Assembly (NCBI GenBank): GCA_949987705.1
Contig: OX465281.1
Coordinates: 196,465,112 to 196,529,111 of the forward strand
From: Thereva unica
Lineage: Eukaryota; Arthropoda; Insecta; Diptera; Therevidae
DNA: 64,000 nt
Direction: 5' to 3'
Part shown: in pieces, positions 32,082 through 44,448 of the stretch
Layout of the letters: each line of letters starts with the position of its first letter
Numbering within the stretch: the first letter of the stretch is position 1
The notes under the pieces: generated by a model
Databases searched by the model: none
The model's input: only the letters and a program-made list of their open reading frames with translations
What the model was told of the DNA's origin: nothing
Position numbers and translations under genes: made by a program

Positions 32082-34874
32082 CACAAACGGATATTTGACC
32101 AATCTGGGCGGCCAAAAGTAAATTTTTCAAATCTTATTGTACATGACAAAAAATAGTCATACGAATTAAAAACATGTCTGGCAGCACTAACTAAGTGTTA
32201 AGGCAGCGCATATATTATATTTCTTGGAATATTGTTGAACGGAATCTCATCTCGCGTCAGTGTTTATGTTCCTGATTTCGGCACGTTCAGTTTTTAATAA
32301 CTTTGAAAAGTCATATTTATTAGTTGGAGTTTATTTTGAGATTATTTGTGATGGATCCTGATAATTTAGGTAAAATACAATAAATTACAATACATTTTTG
32401 TGTGTAAACTTGCTTACTCAATTCAGTATATAATTTTGAAAATACACTCTTTCGTAAAGATATTTTTGAGCGTTTTACTAAGATAATTAAGGTTTTGTTA
32501 TACTTCCGGGTTCGTCCCGGCCGTAATTCTTTAAGATATTAATAATTTAGATCTTTCTTTTATAAACTAAAAAAAAAGTTCCTGCTCCTATTCGCGACTT
32601 TCAAAATTTGGAGGGTATAAAAATGTTTGGAAAAAAGACCTAAAATTATCACTTCATTTTAACGTTCGGTATAATTACTTTTTATTTGTTGTAGGTTTAC
32701 CAGGTGGTTCAGGGGTAAAAGTTGTAACTCGAAAATACTTGTTCAATCAAATGCAACAACAAAAATTGCTCAGTTTCGAACAAAAATTGTTTTTTTTTTT
32801 TGGAAAATGATCTTATAACGTGTGAAAGCTATATGGACACTCAAATTAATGATTTGAAACATAGATTTTCACATTTTAAATCTGAAATGAAACAAAGGTG
32901 GTTGAAAGCCGGTAGAAAAGAGGAATTATTTTTAAAAAACAACAATTCTTGGTTGAATGGAACTTTCGAAATTCCTATTACGCAAAGTCGACCAGGCAGG
33001 CCACGCAAATCGTTTGAGGAATCAAGCGAACGAAGTAAAAGAAGAAAGACTGAAGAAATTCGCGCTACTATAGATGACGAAGTAATGATATATGCCGCGA
33101 AGTTGAAACTACAAACTAGTGGCAAAAGGGATGCTTCGCAAATTTTGAAGCAGATCACTTCTCCAACACGTGCGACAAAGTATAAAAAGGCATATTCTCA
33201 ATCAATGCAAGATCAAATCGTACAAGTGACAGCTGTACAAGCTTTTTCTATGTTCGTAGAAGCAGATTTAACTAGGCGGCAATATGAAGTTATTAGGAGT
33301 ACAAATAAAAAAATGTATTCATGCTATAGCGTTTTACAAAGAGCAAAACAAGAATGTTACCCACCTAAAGATTCGTACCGTGTAACAAGTATTTGCGCCG
33401 AAACTAACTTACAAGCCCTTATTGATCATACAGTTACACGTTTATGTAATTATCTGAATGAGGTTCTCACAACTTTAAATGATACTGAAAAAAAAACTCT
33501 AAAAATTATTTGTAAATGGGGTTGTGATGGATCTCAGCAATCACAGTACAAGCAAAAGTTTGAGAACGATGCCGATTCTGACGCAAATATATTTTTGAGT
33601 TCTTTTGTGCCTCTTCAAATTGTTTGCGGCAAAGATAATAGGAAAAGTGTTTGGCAGAATCCCACACCATCTTCTCCCCGATTTTGCAGGCCGATAAGAT
33701 TCCGCGTCCTTAAAGAAACTTCGGATGTTACCGAAGAAGAGATCAGATACGTTAAAAACGCAGTTAAGTCTCTAGCCAAAACTAATGTCCACCTAGGTGA
33801 TAATCAATTCACCTTTGAACATATTTTCTTAATGACAATGGTTGATGGAAAGATTTGTTATGCCGCCACAGGTACAAAATCTACGAGTAAGTGTTATATT
33901 TGCGGAGCAACTTCCAAAGATTTGAACGATCTTGAGTTAAAAAGGAATGTTGATGATAAGGCTCTTGAGTTCGGACTGTCAGTCTTACATGCCAGAATAC
34001 GTTTTCTTGAAAGCATTTTGCATTTGGCTTATAAATTACCTGTTCGCAAATATCGCAAACAAAAATTGCATCTGAAAAAGCTACAGAAAATGAGAGAAAA
34101 CGTGACATCCGGATTGCTACTAGATAGGCCAAAAGCTGGATTCGGTAACACCAATGATGGTAACACCAGCCGCAGATTTTTTGAGAATCCACAGTTAGCT
34201 GCAGAAATAACAGGCGTCAGTTACGAGCTAATTTTCAAGTAAAAAGTTATATTGGATGCAATATCCAGTGGATACGAAATTAATATCGAAAAATTTGAGA
34301 AATACGCCTTTGACACTGCCAAACTGTATGTTGAACTTTACTTATGGCATCCAATGACTCCAACCATGCACAAGATATTAATGCATTATTGCCCATAGGT
34401 CAATTATCAGAAGAGGCCGCAGAGGCCCGAAATAAACACTTCCGGTTATATCGCCAAAATTTTGCGCGCAAATTCTCAAGAGAATCACGTAACCTAGATG
34501 TATATAATAGATTACTTTTAAGTTCTGACCCCTTATTGAGCAGCATGAGACAAATAAAAAAACGAAAATTAAAGACTTTTTTACCGGATACCATTGAACT
34601 ATTAATGTCCGCTGAGCCAAATACATCCGACCCAATGGAAAGTGATGAAGAAGATGATTCTGAAGAAGAATTATAGTTAAATAATATATATTAAGAAAAT
34701 TAAAATGAGGGTACTATTTCTAACACTATACACAATATATTAAATATGCTTATTTTTGAAATAAATGTTTTTTTTGTAATAAGAACACGTGGTATTAATT
34801 GAAAAATGAATTTAGAATAATCAAAGCCCTAAAAATAATTTTGGCCGCCCAGATTGGTTAAATACCCCTATGTG
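32082..34874 (+). mobile_element. RAG1-like Transib transposon, 2,793 bp (TSD CGGTG)
   Basis: Ends are CACAAACGGATATTTGACCA at 32082 and the inverse of CACATAGGGGTATTTAACCA finishing at 34874; about 32 bases are inverted with a few mismatches. The flanks CGGTG at 32077-32081 and 34875-34879 give a 5-bp duplication, and removing the element plus one copy restores the LINE frame (DDTA then CST). It carries one gene, a RAG1-related transposase, and an AATAAA at 34760-34765. No second gene resembling RAG2 is visible. Size and layout fit the Transib superfamily. Confidence 0.92.
32351..34676 (+). pseudogene. RAG1-like (Transib) transposase, broken
   Basis: A short first exon (32351-32369, MDPDNL) is followed by an intron with GT at 32370 and AG at 32693-32694, then a second exon from 32695. 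A run of 12 T (32790-32801) shifts the frame by one base; reading resumes as ENDLITCESY. The main frame ends at a TAA at 34240-34242, and homology continues past it (KVILDAISSG). A further frameshift near 34380 leads into LPIGQLSEEAAEARNK and an acidic tail to 34676. Family features: GRPRKSF basic region; CKWGCDGS with Asp (codon 33526), MVDGK with Asp (33844), CYICG as Cys-x2-Cys, HKILMH as His-x4-His, and Glu of AEARNK (34422). These align with RAG1 D600, D708, the zinc ligands and E962. Catalytic residues survive, but the frame does not. Confidence 0.88.
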
Positions 34875-37180
34875 CGGTGTCGTCATCAATTAACTTTAGT
34901 GCCCTTTTTTGCACCTTATCTAACCATGCCAAGGTGGTTATTGGGGCGCCGCCCCAAACGAGGGAGTTATATTCGAGAAGAGGCCGAATGTAGGATTTAT
35001 AAATAACAGCACGGGCCGATGGCTGGAGGAGGAACTTGCACCTGTTAAGAAATCCCACGCACTGAGATGCTTGTTTGGCGATTTGGAATATGTGGTCATT
35101 CCATCGCAAGTCTTTGGCTAATGTCACGCCTAAAATGTGTAAGGATGGGTCGGCCATTAGTTGGACTTTATCCACTCTCAAGGGTGGACAGGTGTTGAAC
35201 TTCTTTTTGGAGATAACACAGTACTTGGTTTTGGCGGGGTTGAATTCAACACGATTCTTCTTTCCCCACTCTAGAATGAGTTCAATGTCGTTATTAATAG
35301 AGTTGGACATCAGTTCGCGATCATCAAGACAGGATTTAGCATGAGTCTGTCTTGTATCGAAGCTGTACGAGTACCGTAGGGTACCGTCGTTAGCGAAGCT
35401 GAGAAGTGGGTTGGAGGGGATTGAAAGAAGGTCATTTATAAAGATAAGAAATAGGGCCGGTGATAAGATTGACGCCTGGGGGACCCCCGCAGAGATCGGG
35501 TGGGATGCGGATTTGACGCTGAACATGGGCAAGTTTCCAAGAGTCTGGATAGACTCCGGAAGAGTATGATAGGGCAAAAAGTTTGCGCAGAGGTTTAGCC
35601 AAAGGTGAGGCGCATTGTTTTAAGACGATAGGGGGTATATTATTGGGTCCAGTGGATTTATTGACATCGAGCTCCTTGAGGCACCTGTACTCCTCGCGAG
35701 TCCTGAAGAAAACCCTGTCCATTAAATGAGCGCTGTGCTGGAGAGCCGGGGGTAGCACATCAGTTAAGACTAAAGAAGAATTGGAAGCAAACAGAGATGC
35801 TAATAAATCGGCCTTGGATTTTCTGTCTGCTATCACCTTCTTATCGTGGATGAATGAAGGAGTTGTGGATGAAGTGAAATTCTTCTTAATGGAGCTTACC
35901 AAGGACCAGAAGTTCTTGCTACCAGAGGTTGCATTAAGGAGTTTACTTCTCAACTTGCTGTCAAATGAATTTTTGACATTCCTGATGGTGACTTTACAGG
36001 AATTTCTTAGTTCTATATACTCTACACGGAATGATTCACTCGGGGAGCTTTTGTAAGCTCGAAAGGTGGCTTCTTTATTTCTGATTGCATTCATACACTC
36101 CTGATTAAACCATCTGTTGGGCCTAGCCTTCACAGATTTAGTAGTATGAGGAATGAACAAATGCATTCCTGCCTGTATGATCCTAGAGATACGGATAACG
36201 GCAGAGTTGACGTTTTTGTTTCGCAAACACAGGTTCCAGTCAGTAGATTGGAAAAAGTTAATAAGCCCCAGCCAATTGGCCTTCCCATAATGCCCTACAG
36301 TTCTTCTAACTGGTTTGGGAGGGGTGGGAAATTTGAATGGGAAACTAGCGTTAACTAAGCAGTGGTCCGAATTGCCGAGAGGTGAATCAATTTCGACGGA
36401 GTAACGCGCTGGATGAGAAGTTAGAAAAAGATCAAGGAGATAGGTTCCTTGATCAGCAACATCAGGGACTCTTGTGGGATGATCCACAATTTGATGCAAA
36501 TTATTGATGTCTGCAAAGAGCTCGTCGTCCTTGCCAAAAACACTGGTGTCATTTGAGTAAGTCAGCCATTTTACGTTGTGAACATTGAAATCGCCCGCAA
36601 CGATGATTTCACACTCAGGATTGGACGACAAAAATCCCGAGATTTGATCGGAAGTAGTATCAAAAGATGAGGTGGAGGCTTCGTTACTTATGTTAGGACT
36701 TCTGTATATAAAGCAGAAGAATATAGTTAAAAGAAGAAAAAGATAGTTAAAATCTGAAGTCGTGTTTGAACAAATTTTATAGTAAGCCACGTCATCCCTA
36801 ACATAGATGGCAATACCCCTATGGGGGGAGAGATCGTGCACTAAAGTGTACCCCGACACCTGGTAATGATCTAAGTCAGTATCGGGTGATATTTGGGTTT
36901 CACTAAGTGCGAAGATTGGGGGTTTATAAGTCGATAAGTGGCACTCAACAAAAGAGAAATTCGCAATTACAAAAGTCAATATCAAAACTTGACTTGTAAC
37001 GGGATTTCGGTTGCGCAGGCTCATTCGCCACGTTTTCGGGGATATTTCCCGGTATTACATTTGCCGCAACCATCAGAGTCAATAAAGTTTGTCCGCTTCA
37101 AAGTGTTATGCCTGTTGAGACGGGCAAATTTTATCGACCGACCGATTTTAGCCGCGGCACCTGCAGGACCGAGTTGCGAG

Positions 37181-37890
37181 AGAGGGTAGGGAGCAAGGGT
37201 ACTTACTTGCGCCGTTCGTCGGTCTGGTCGCGTCTAGTGAAGGGTGATTGATGCCTTCACGTTAGACTGCGCTCGTGCTTTTTTTCACTATTGTTTTTTT
37301 TCTCAGTGCTCTTTTTTGTTGGTTGGACTTGATTCGCTTTTTGTTTTTTTCTTTCTTGTTTTGTTTTCAGCGCGTTTTGCAGGGACCAGAACAGTACACG
37401 TCCGTTCACTCTGCTGTCTTAACCCCAATTGCAGACAAATTAATCGTCTGGTTCCCGGGTAAGAAAAGACACACTTCTTTTTGTACTATTACATTCTCCA
37501 ATGCTGAAGACCATCGAGGAAGTCTTTTCCAAAATTAAGTTAAGTGCAAGAAATAAGTATGTTAGCCGATCATTTAAATTGGAAATGACAATTAGACACA
37601 CGTTAAAATTTCGTTTATGGATAAAATACAAGCGCACCTGCATTATACCTCTTCGAAATTCGTTTACGGGCAACAACACTCTCACCATCTGACCACGACA
37701 ATAGTGGCAGCGAGAGCGTTGAATTGTGATTGGGAATATAAATGAGCGGGTGTTAGGGTTTTGAAACGAACAGAGTGGCACTTTTCCTTTCGGATGTACT
37801 TTCGTTGAGGGATTTGGGACTCTCACTGCCAATGGAGAAGCGATTTTGAGATTCCCAATTGTTTTAGCGCACGCCATACTATTGGCTTAT
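37181..37890. other. Upstream region of the LINE and unassigned sequence
   Basis: The first 250 bases are probably 5' untranslated LINE sequence, with T-rich runs near 37280-37370. The remainder has no recognised motif; open frames on both strands look like chance. Confidence 0.4.
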
Positions 37891-38235
37891 GGTTGCAGGG
37901 AGGCGCACCGCAACCAAACATCCAGCTAGTAATATATAATGTACAAGTACTTCAACGTTCTTTTATCAATTCTTGTATGATCGAAATTGCTGCAAAATAT
38001 CGTTATACCAATGCAGAAAATGCAAGAACATTTAACCACGCATTTTATTTCACAGTAGATAATGAGAAGCGACGAGTGTGTACAAAAATTTTCTTGCACA
38101 CTTGGGACATTACTGATCGAATGATTCGCACCCTTAAAAGCAAGGGAGATGCCGAAGGTTTCGTGCAAAAAGATCTTAAAGGACAACATGCGGGACACAT
38201 AAAAGATTGTAATAGCATAATGGCGCGATAAAATA
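37891..38235 (+). pseudogene. Uncharacterised arthropod repeat-protein family, N-terminal part
   Basis: The plus strand reads YTNAENARTFNHAFYF, then EKRRVCTKIFLHTWDITDRM and DLKGQHAGHIKDCN. This resembles a large multicopy arthropod family with motifs RRVCKxFFxxTL and GKHGxH, whose members often look transposon-derived. I know no established function. The reading stops at about 38225 and the following part of the same protein appears at 40590-41215, so about 2.4 kb of foreign sequence separates the halves. Confidence 0.55.
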
Positions 38236-40314
38236 TTGGGCGCCACTTATGCGAGATATTGCCCCCTTAGCCATAAGCCCGGAAAAGCATGACCAAGGAG
38301 TCAATACCATACATAAGAAATGAAAAAAAAAAATTCCGGAACTCATACGCCGGCCACACTGAGTTATCTAGCTCGCCGGAGGGGTCGTGGGGTGTGTGGC
38401 CGGGCCTTACCGCGGTTGGTTCACCACTTACCTGTGCCTGTGCAATTTTGAATTCCACCTCCATCATTCTCCAGGCATCGCCTGAGCCGCGTCACTGTAG
38501 TTCGGTCCCTTGCCAGCTCATAGTATGGATAACCACCAGCTGACAAGGAAAGGCACTACTTAAGACCCCTGAAAAGAAACGACATCCGCCCCAACCATTC
38601 CACAAAAAAATTTAACACATGGCCATTCTATTATTTATAATCATTTAATAATCCGAACAATCATCAAAACAAACCATACAATGAATAATTGACAACGCAA
38701 ATCTCACAAGACAATAATTACAGGTCCTTGTCAGATATCAAATTAAACGCTCAATTTCAACAAAATTAATATCTCATTATCATAGGTACATATGTATGAA
38801 CACTAAAGTTAAAAAAAACGCGCAGTAACGGTACCAGTACTCCTCGCTTTGTACAACCAATATCACACAAACACAAGTTTACTTACAGGGAGAACAATTG
38901 CCCAGAAAAACAACAAAAGATAGAAAAAAATATCACCAACAAGGAGCAAAATAAATTCATAAATAGTTATAAATAAGATTTTAAAGTTAATACTAACTAC
39001 GATTAAAATGATTATTTTGGTAATAAATGTAATGAATTAACGCAAGAAAATTATTCGTTTATTTTATTAAAGTGTATGTTGTGTGTTTTTTTCTTTTTTC
39101 TTGCAGCGGAACTGCGACTTAACTTTTTTTCGCTTTGTCTACCAATTTACAGCAGTACGTCAAAAAGATTTCTTCAACGGCCCTGCTGCAGGATTTTTGC
39201 GAAATTATATGTAGGTAACTTCAACGACCGACAGAAAAACCTTTGGAATCAAAACTTTCTTCAAAAAACTTCCTTTATATTTTGCCACAACGTTCCTCAA
39301 GCACCACTTCCAGAGGCCGCAAAACACTCGAACACACACGCCTAGCGCGCATATGTGTTGACCAGAGGCGACAATGCACTTTGTATGTGCACTCGCAGGA
39401 GATCAATTTCACCCTAAATAAGTCCTAACAAGCACAGCTTACCTCTCCGAGCACCTTTATTGTATTCCTCATCTAACCTTTTTCGGACTTCAAAAAAATG
39501 GTTTGCACTTCTTTTATGTATTTGCACCAGAATGAACAGACAAAATTTCTTTAATTTTTTTCCAGGCTGAATATAACTGCATCGGTTAACAACAATACCA
39601 TGGAACTGCACAGCCACACAAGTTACTAACTTTCTTCATTCAATCTAATATTGCCTTCATTTTTTCTTTATAACCACAAAATGTACATACAAATGAATGA
39701 TGTTAAATTTTAAGCACTTTTTTTATACTTTTTTTGTAATTGAAAACTGGTGTTTTAATTAAGTCACTAGTCAATTCCTTCGAAAGTCAGCAAATGCAAA
39801 GTCATTACATTCACTCGTCGTCTTGATGGTGAGTGGATTCTCCTTGAAGAAAATATTCCTTTTTGAAGTTGTATTGCTTTATAGAGGTGACTTCACTCAA
39901 CAATGATATAGATATATATCTATAAATCGTTTTATTTGAATTTCTGGCTATATGTGATCACCACTATTAGATCGCAGCACTTTTTAATGATTTCAAGAAA
40001 TCTAACAAACGAATTATCTTTTTTTTTCCGATGGTAAATGGTGCCTGAATTTCAACCCTCAACAGAATTTCACAAAAAAGATAAAAAACTTCCTCTTCTT
40101 CCAAATATTTTTTCCTTCCCCCATTTTTTCGACCCCCTTCAATTATTATTATTTCCTCGCCTACTCGTTTAAAATTTTCCTTTTTTCTACCAAGTGATTT
40201 TCTACAAATTTCCCATTACTACAAAGTGCTTTCAAAAAAAATTCCCAACCAAAATAAATTTTCAACCGACCGTTACAAGATCATGCAAATATGATTCAAG
40301 ATATGAAAGACCTA
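38236..40314. other. Insertion-like spacer inside the protein-family relic
   Basis: AT-rich, with pieces such as ggccgggccttaccgcggtt near 38399. No clear transposon termini or reverse transcriptase are visible. A tract tttttttcttttttcttgcag near 39080-39105 looks like a splice acceptor but leads into no recognisable exon. Confidence 0.35.
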
Positions 40315-40585
40315 GGCTGTTTCGGCATCTTCAAATGATCGTCAATTAATTGCGTCGGCTGCAAAAATGACTGATGCCGTTTGCAGAAGTGACTAGTTTT
40401 ACTGCGAATTTGATGATTTCGACCACCTGACATTAAAATGATTGCAAGATGGCAGTGCGAATGTGCATTGCCGTACGTTTGGCAATAGTCAATTTGCATT
40501 TCCGAACTCTTGATTATCATCAATTGCAATACCGAACGAATGATTATCGTCTACTACTTTGCAAATGACTTTTCCGAACGCAGCC
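40315..40585. mobile_element. Diverged, longer copy of the 190-bp MITE family
   Basis: Begins GGCTGTTTCGGCATCTTCAA and ends CGAACGCAGCC. Inside are the family words gacgcagttgattgacggtc-like (here cgtcaattaattgcgtcgg), agaagtgactagttttac and attgcaataccgaacg. It is longer (271 bp) and more degraded than the copies at 13295 and 14069. No matching target duplication remains. Confidence 0.65.
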
Positions 40586-40589
40586 ATTA

Positions 40590-41215
40590 TCAGCACTATT
40601 CCACGGATCGGGTTCCATTATTTAAAAGCAAAAACTGCACGAGAGTACATCGATGGTTCTAGAACAATCACAGAAATATACAGAGACTATGTAGATAATC
40701 AAAAACAAAATACCAAGCCTTATGGAGTTTTACGAGATATTCATTGCTGAGTTTAATATTAGCTTTTATAAACCAAAGAAGAACCAATGTGACTTATGAA
40801 TCAATATTCACAGTGTCCAGAAGCTAACAGACAAGATATTCAAGAAAAGTACAATACACATTTGGAGGAGAAACTTTTATCCAGAGAAGAAAAGCGAAAA
40901 GATCGTGGAAATGCGAGATTACTGTTTGCGCAGTTTTTGAGCTTCATGCTGTAGCAATGCTTCAAGCATTGTCCAACAGGCAATATCTGTGCTTTTTATT
41001 ACAAATCGAGGCTGAGTTTAAATTTGATTACAGTAGAATTAGATATATCGAAAGAATTAAAAACTGATCTTAAATATTTCTGCTATAAGAACGTAAATTA
41101 CTACTTTTGGGACGAAACGCAAGGTAAAAGAGGTTCTAATGAATTAGGGTCTTGCATTTTCAATTTCCTAAAATGTATTGACGCAGGGTCAGCAGAAAAA
41201 AAGTAGACGAGTAAG
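40590..41215 (+). pseudogene. Uncharacterised arthropod repeat-protein family, middle part
   Basis: Reads ISTIPRIGFHYLKAKTAREY and IDGSRTITEIYRDYVDNQ, then with frame changes CPEANRQDIQEKYNTHLEEK, LLSREEKRKDRG and finally FWDETQGKRGSNELGSCIF. Order and motifs (REYIxGxxTI, YRDY, LSREEK, W/FxExxGKRGxNExGxC) follow those of the multicopy family whose N-terminus is at 37891-38235. The gene is broken by several stops. Confidence 0.6.
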
Positions 41216-42479
41216 TAAAAATAAATGTATAGCTAGCCTCGGAATATTGATATTCCATCAATAACGTGGAAGTGGTTGAAAATTTCGATATAATGTATAA
41301 TGTATACAGGAACAACTTGTGGAGTGTGAAAAGCTTCACAAAAAACGTCTTCACATGTTTTTTTCGAAAATTGCTTCGTTTGGGAGATAATGAGTTATAA
41401 TTGATACATCCAGATTTCCGCGCGAACAGCTCGGAATATCTTAAAATTTACATTACGCTCGACTAAAATCTTTGTTTTTGGTCGGAAATTCATAAACTAA
41501 ACGGTCAAAGATTCAGTAGGTCACATTTGAACAAATCAGATATAATTCCCAATTCATCCTGGGCCTAATAGAATCGAGTTTTTCCGTAATAACCGAACTA
41601 AAAGCAACAGGTAGAGAAAAACTTGAATTTTGAGTGTTGGTTTCAGTTGGTTCTATTTGAGCCTTTAATTTGAAACTATTTTATATTAAAAATGTCAAAA
41701 TATATTTAAAATACATTTAAATTTAATACAATGTTACCAATCTGTACATAAAAGATCAATATATAAATCCGCAAAAAATGAATCAATTCTAAAGAAACAC
41801 CAGAGAGATACTTTTAAATTTGCTCAATACTGTACTTTTTTGAAGATTTTCTTGCTCCTTTCCCACAAAGTGTAATTTTTGAGTTAGGTCACTTTCATCG
41901 CACTTTGTATGGGTGCGATATATAAAAGTCAATGATTGTGTGTTTGTTGTTTATGGACTACTAAACCGTTCAACAGATCCCCAAAAAAATTTTACATGAG
42001 TTTGATACTATGGAGAGTGTTGATATGCTATCGGCTTGCTCTACCTACCTCCGTTAAGGGGCTGGAATAGGTTGTTTGCGGATTTTTTTGGTCAGATTAT
42101 TTACTTAAATACATAAAATAACGAAAAATTAGTTTCGACATTTTTCGAAATTCAACTCCTCAGCGACTGAAATGGGGGTTCAAAGTTTGTCAATTCGAAA
42201 TCTATAAACAGGGTGTGGCGAAATTCTGGGAACAGTCCGATGTTTCCTGAAGGGTAGGTTTTTGTGAAAAAAGTTTCTAACAAAAGTTTCTCAACTTCAC
42301 TCGGTGGGGGTGAATTTTTGGAACAACGAGAAAATATGCACCAACACATCAAGTTTATCCTCATATAAAATCTTAAAATCTTCCGCTGACTAGTTGTGTA
42401 CGAGTGTATGTGTTTCTGACGACACAAATATTGAAGAATTGTGGAGTACGACAAAGGGCGCGATATTGATCGGCGGAAA
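41216..42479. other. Spacer, repeat-like
   Basis: No gene. Around 42350-42415 the words tcatataaaatctta and tagttgtgtacgagtgtat also occur near 61210-61275, marking an interspersed repeat. Near 41927-41970 the text aatgattgtgtgtttgttgtt followed by ctaaaccgttcaac is of a type often found in transposon untranslated regions. Confidence 0.4.
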
Positions 42480-43875
42480 CGAGCATCGGTTATGTCCAAA
42501 GAAACCAGCAACACTGGATCTCGGACACAACCTGGCAAAAAATAAAACGCAGAAGAGCCCTAAAAAATAACGAAAACTCTACAAACGACCCGGAAAGACG
42601 TCACCAACTAGAACGGGAATACTCCCAATTACATCGGGAGGTTAAGAGAAGTGTCCGGCGTGATAAAAGGCAGCAGATAAATGAGCTCGCAGAAAAAGCG
42701 GAAAACGCGGCAAACACAGGCAACAGTAAGGTGCTGTACCAAATCACTAAACAGCTCTCGGGAAAGCACTCTACTAAAAAGCATGCCGTTAAAAGTGCGA
42801 ATGGAAGGCTGGTGTGCAGCGACGAGGAGCAACTCCAAAGATGGAGAGATTACTTCTTCGCCGCCCTGAATGGTACACTTATACAGGAACCTCAGTAAAA
42901 CAGCAACAATGCACAGCCAATAAGAATCGCCACTCGGGCCCCATCCAAGACGGAAATAGTAACCACAATTCATGCGTTGGCCAAAGGTAAAGCAGCTGGG
43001 AAAGACGGCACCCCGCCAGAATTGTTGAAAGCCGAATCAAGCCTCATAGCAGATGCGCTTCAGCCAATCCTAGAAATAGCATGGAACACCTGTACCTTTC
43101 CGAAGGATTGGACGGAAGGTATCATAGTCAAAATACCAAAAAAGGGGGACCTAACAATATGCGACAACTGGAGAGGTATCTGTTTATTATCTACTGTGGG
43201 CAAAATTTTGTCCCATATATTACTATCTAGGATAAGTTAGGCAGTTGACCGAACGCTTAGGAGGCAGCAGGCCGGATTCAGGAAGGGCCGCTCCTGTGTT
43301 GATCATATTAACACCTTGAGAATAATAGTGGAGCAGTCTACTGAATCCCGATCCCCCTTTACCTTGCTTTCGTAGACTATGAGAAAGCGTTCGACTCGGT
43401 TAATAGGAGCTTCATTTGGCAGACACTACGGCGACGTGGATTGCCTGATAAAATAATAGAATTGATAAAAGCCCTATGTAACAATTCCAAATACAGAGTT
43501 CTCCATAATGGAAAATTATCCGACAGCTTTGAGGTGAGTTCAGGAGTACGACAAGGTTGCCTACTTTCGCCATTACAATTTCTTATAGTAATAAATGACA
43601 TCCTTGTCGGCGCTCTAGATAATAGAACAGGCGGCATATAATGGGGTTTGGTAGACCGCCTTAAGGATCTCGACTAGGCCGATGCTATCTGTTTTCTGGC
43701 CCACAGACACCAGGACCTCAAAAATATGTTAAACAATTTGGCAACGGAAAGTAGTCCAGCAGGCTTAAGGCTAAATCCGACTAAAACTAAAGAAATGCGG
43801 ATAAATGCAAACACCATTGAACGGACAGCGCTGAATAACCGTGACGTGGAACGGTGGAACTGGTAAATAAATTCT

Positions 43876-44448
43876 GGGCACTTTCGAGAATTCACCATGG
43901 TAGCTACCGGTCGAACCAGTAGCTAATTTACCATATTCGAATATTGATCACTTACCATAAGTTACCACTCACCATGTTCGAATATTCACCGGTAAAGTAA
44001 CCGCAGTCTCACCACAGGAACCATATTCGTGTGATGGTTGAAGTGGTAGTTTGAAAAATATTTACGTTTTTGACGTTATACCCAGTACTAACGAGATTTC
44101 GGATATTTTTAGAGTGGGTATTTTATAAGATGTGTGATATTAATGGAGCAATTAAGTACTTTTCTGCAAGTACACAGGGTTTATAGTAAATTGCATTTTA
44201 AATGTAAAAATATAAGAATGCATTAAGTAAATTTGTAGATATTTATAAAAAAACTTGGTGTTTTAAAAATAGAATACAAACTCTTGTACATGAAAATGAA
44301 ACACAAATGGCAAATTTTCGTTCGGAAATTAACCACTTAACCACATCTATCAGTCGGTAAAAACTAACCACACTAACCCTGATCAGCTTACCAATATGAT
44401 ACCGTCACCAAAAAGGTAGCTACCTATGGTGAATTCTCGAAAGTGCCC
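43876..44448. mobile_element. MITE, 573 bp, with TCT duplication
   Basis: Ends GGGCACTTTCGAGAATTCAC at 43876 and its inverse, finishing at 44448, are followed by GGTAGCTACC on each inner side. TCT lies at 43873-43875 and 44449-44451. Removal with one TCT rejoins the LINE frame NKF-CYLGS exactly. No open frame for a transposase. The 3-bp duplication suggests a PIF/Harbinger relative, although TCT is not the classic TWA. Confidence 0.88.

Larger units (their letters stand above)
31838..37180 (-). mobile_element. Jockey-like LINE split by the RAG1-like transposon
   Basis: On the minus strand from 37024: endonuclease (PIFALSETQ, VAGDFNVHN, SDHCLVN), linker with WFNQECMNAIRN, then reverse transcriptase start (STGPNNIPPIVLKQC) and PDSWKLAHVQ near 35540. 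A deletion follows: the fingers and catalytic motif A are gone, and in another frame the reading resumes at SAGVPQASILSPALF near 35490. The catalytic box is FAND (35386-35397) rather than FADD. The thumb continues to DDDTA at 34880. The frame stops at the transposon (32082-34874) and resumes at 32076 with CSTIDPLSHRRNVAALTKFY down to NRTTRLWNNLS near 31850. Two 3' ends of the same family lie at 44541-44868 and 57757-58225. Confidence 0.88.

Noticed and set aside
39076..39345. Open frame after a pyrimidine-rich tract ending in CAG
   Set aside because: The tract looks like a splice acceptor, but the peptide is low-complexity and without family features, and no partner exon was found.
40140..40310. 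Retroviral-type LTR in the spacer at 38236-40314
   Set aside because: No paired LTRs, primer binding site, gag or pol motif was seen.
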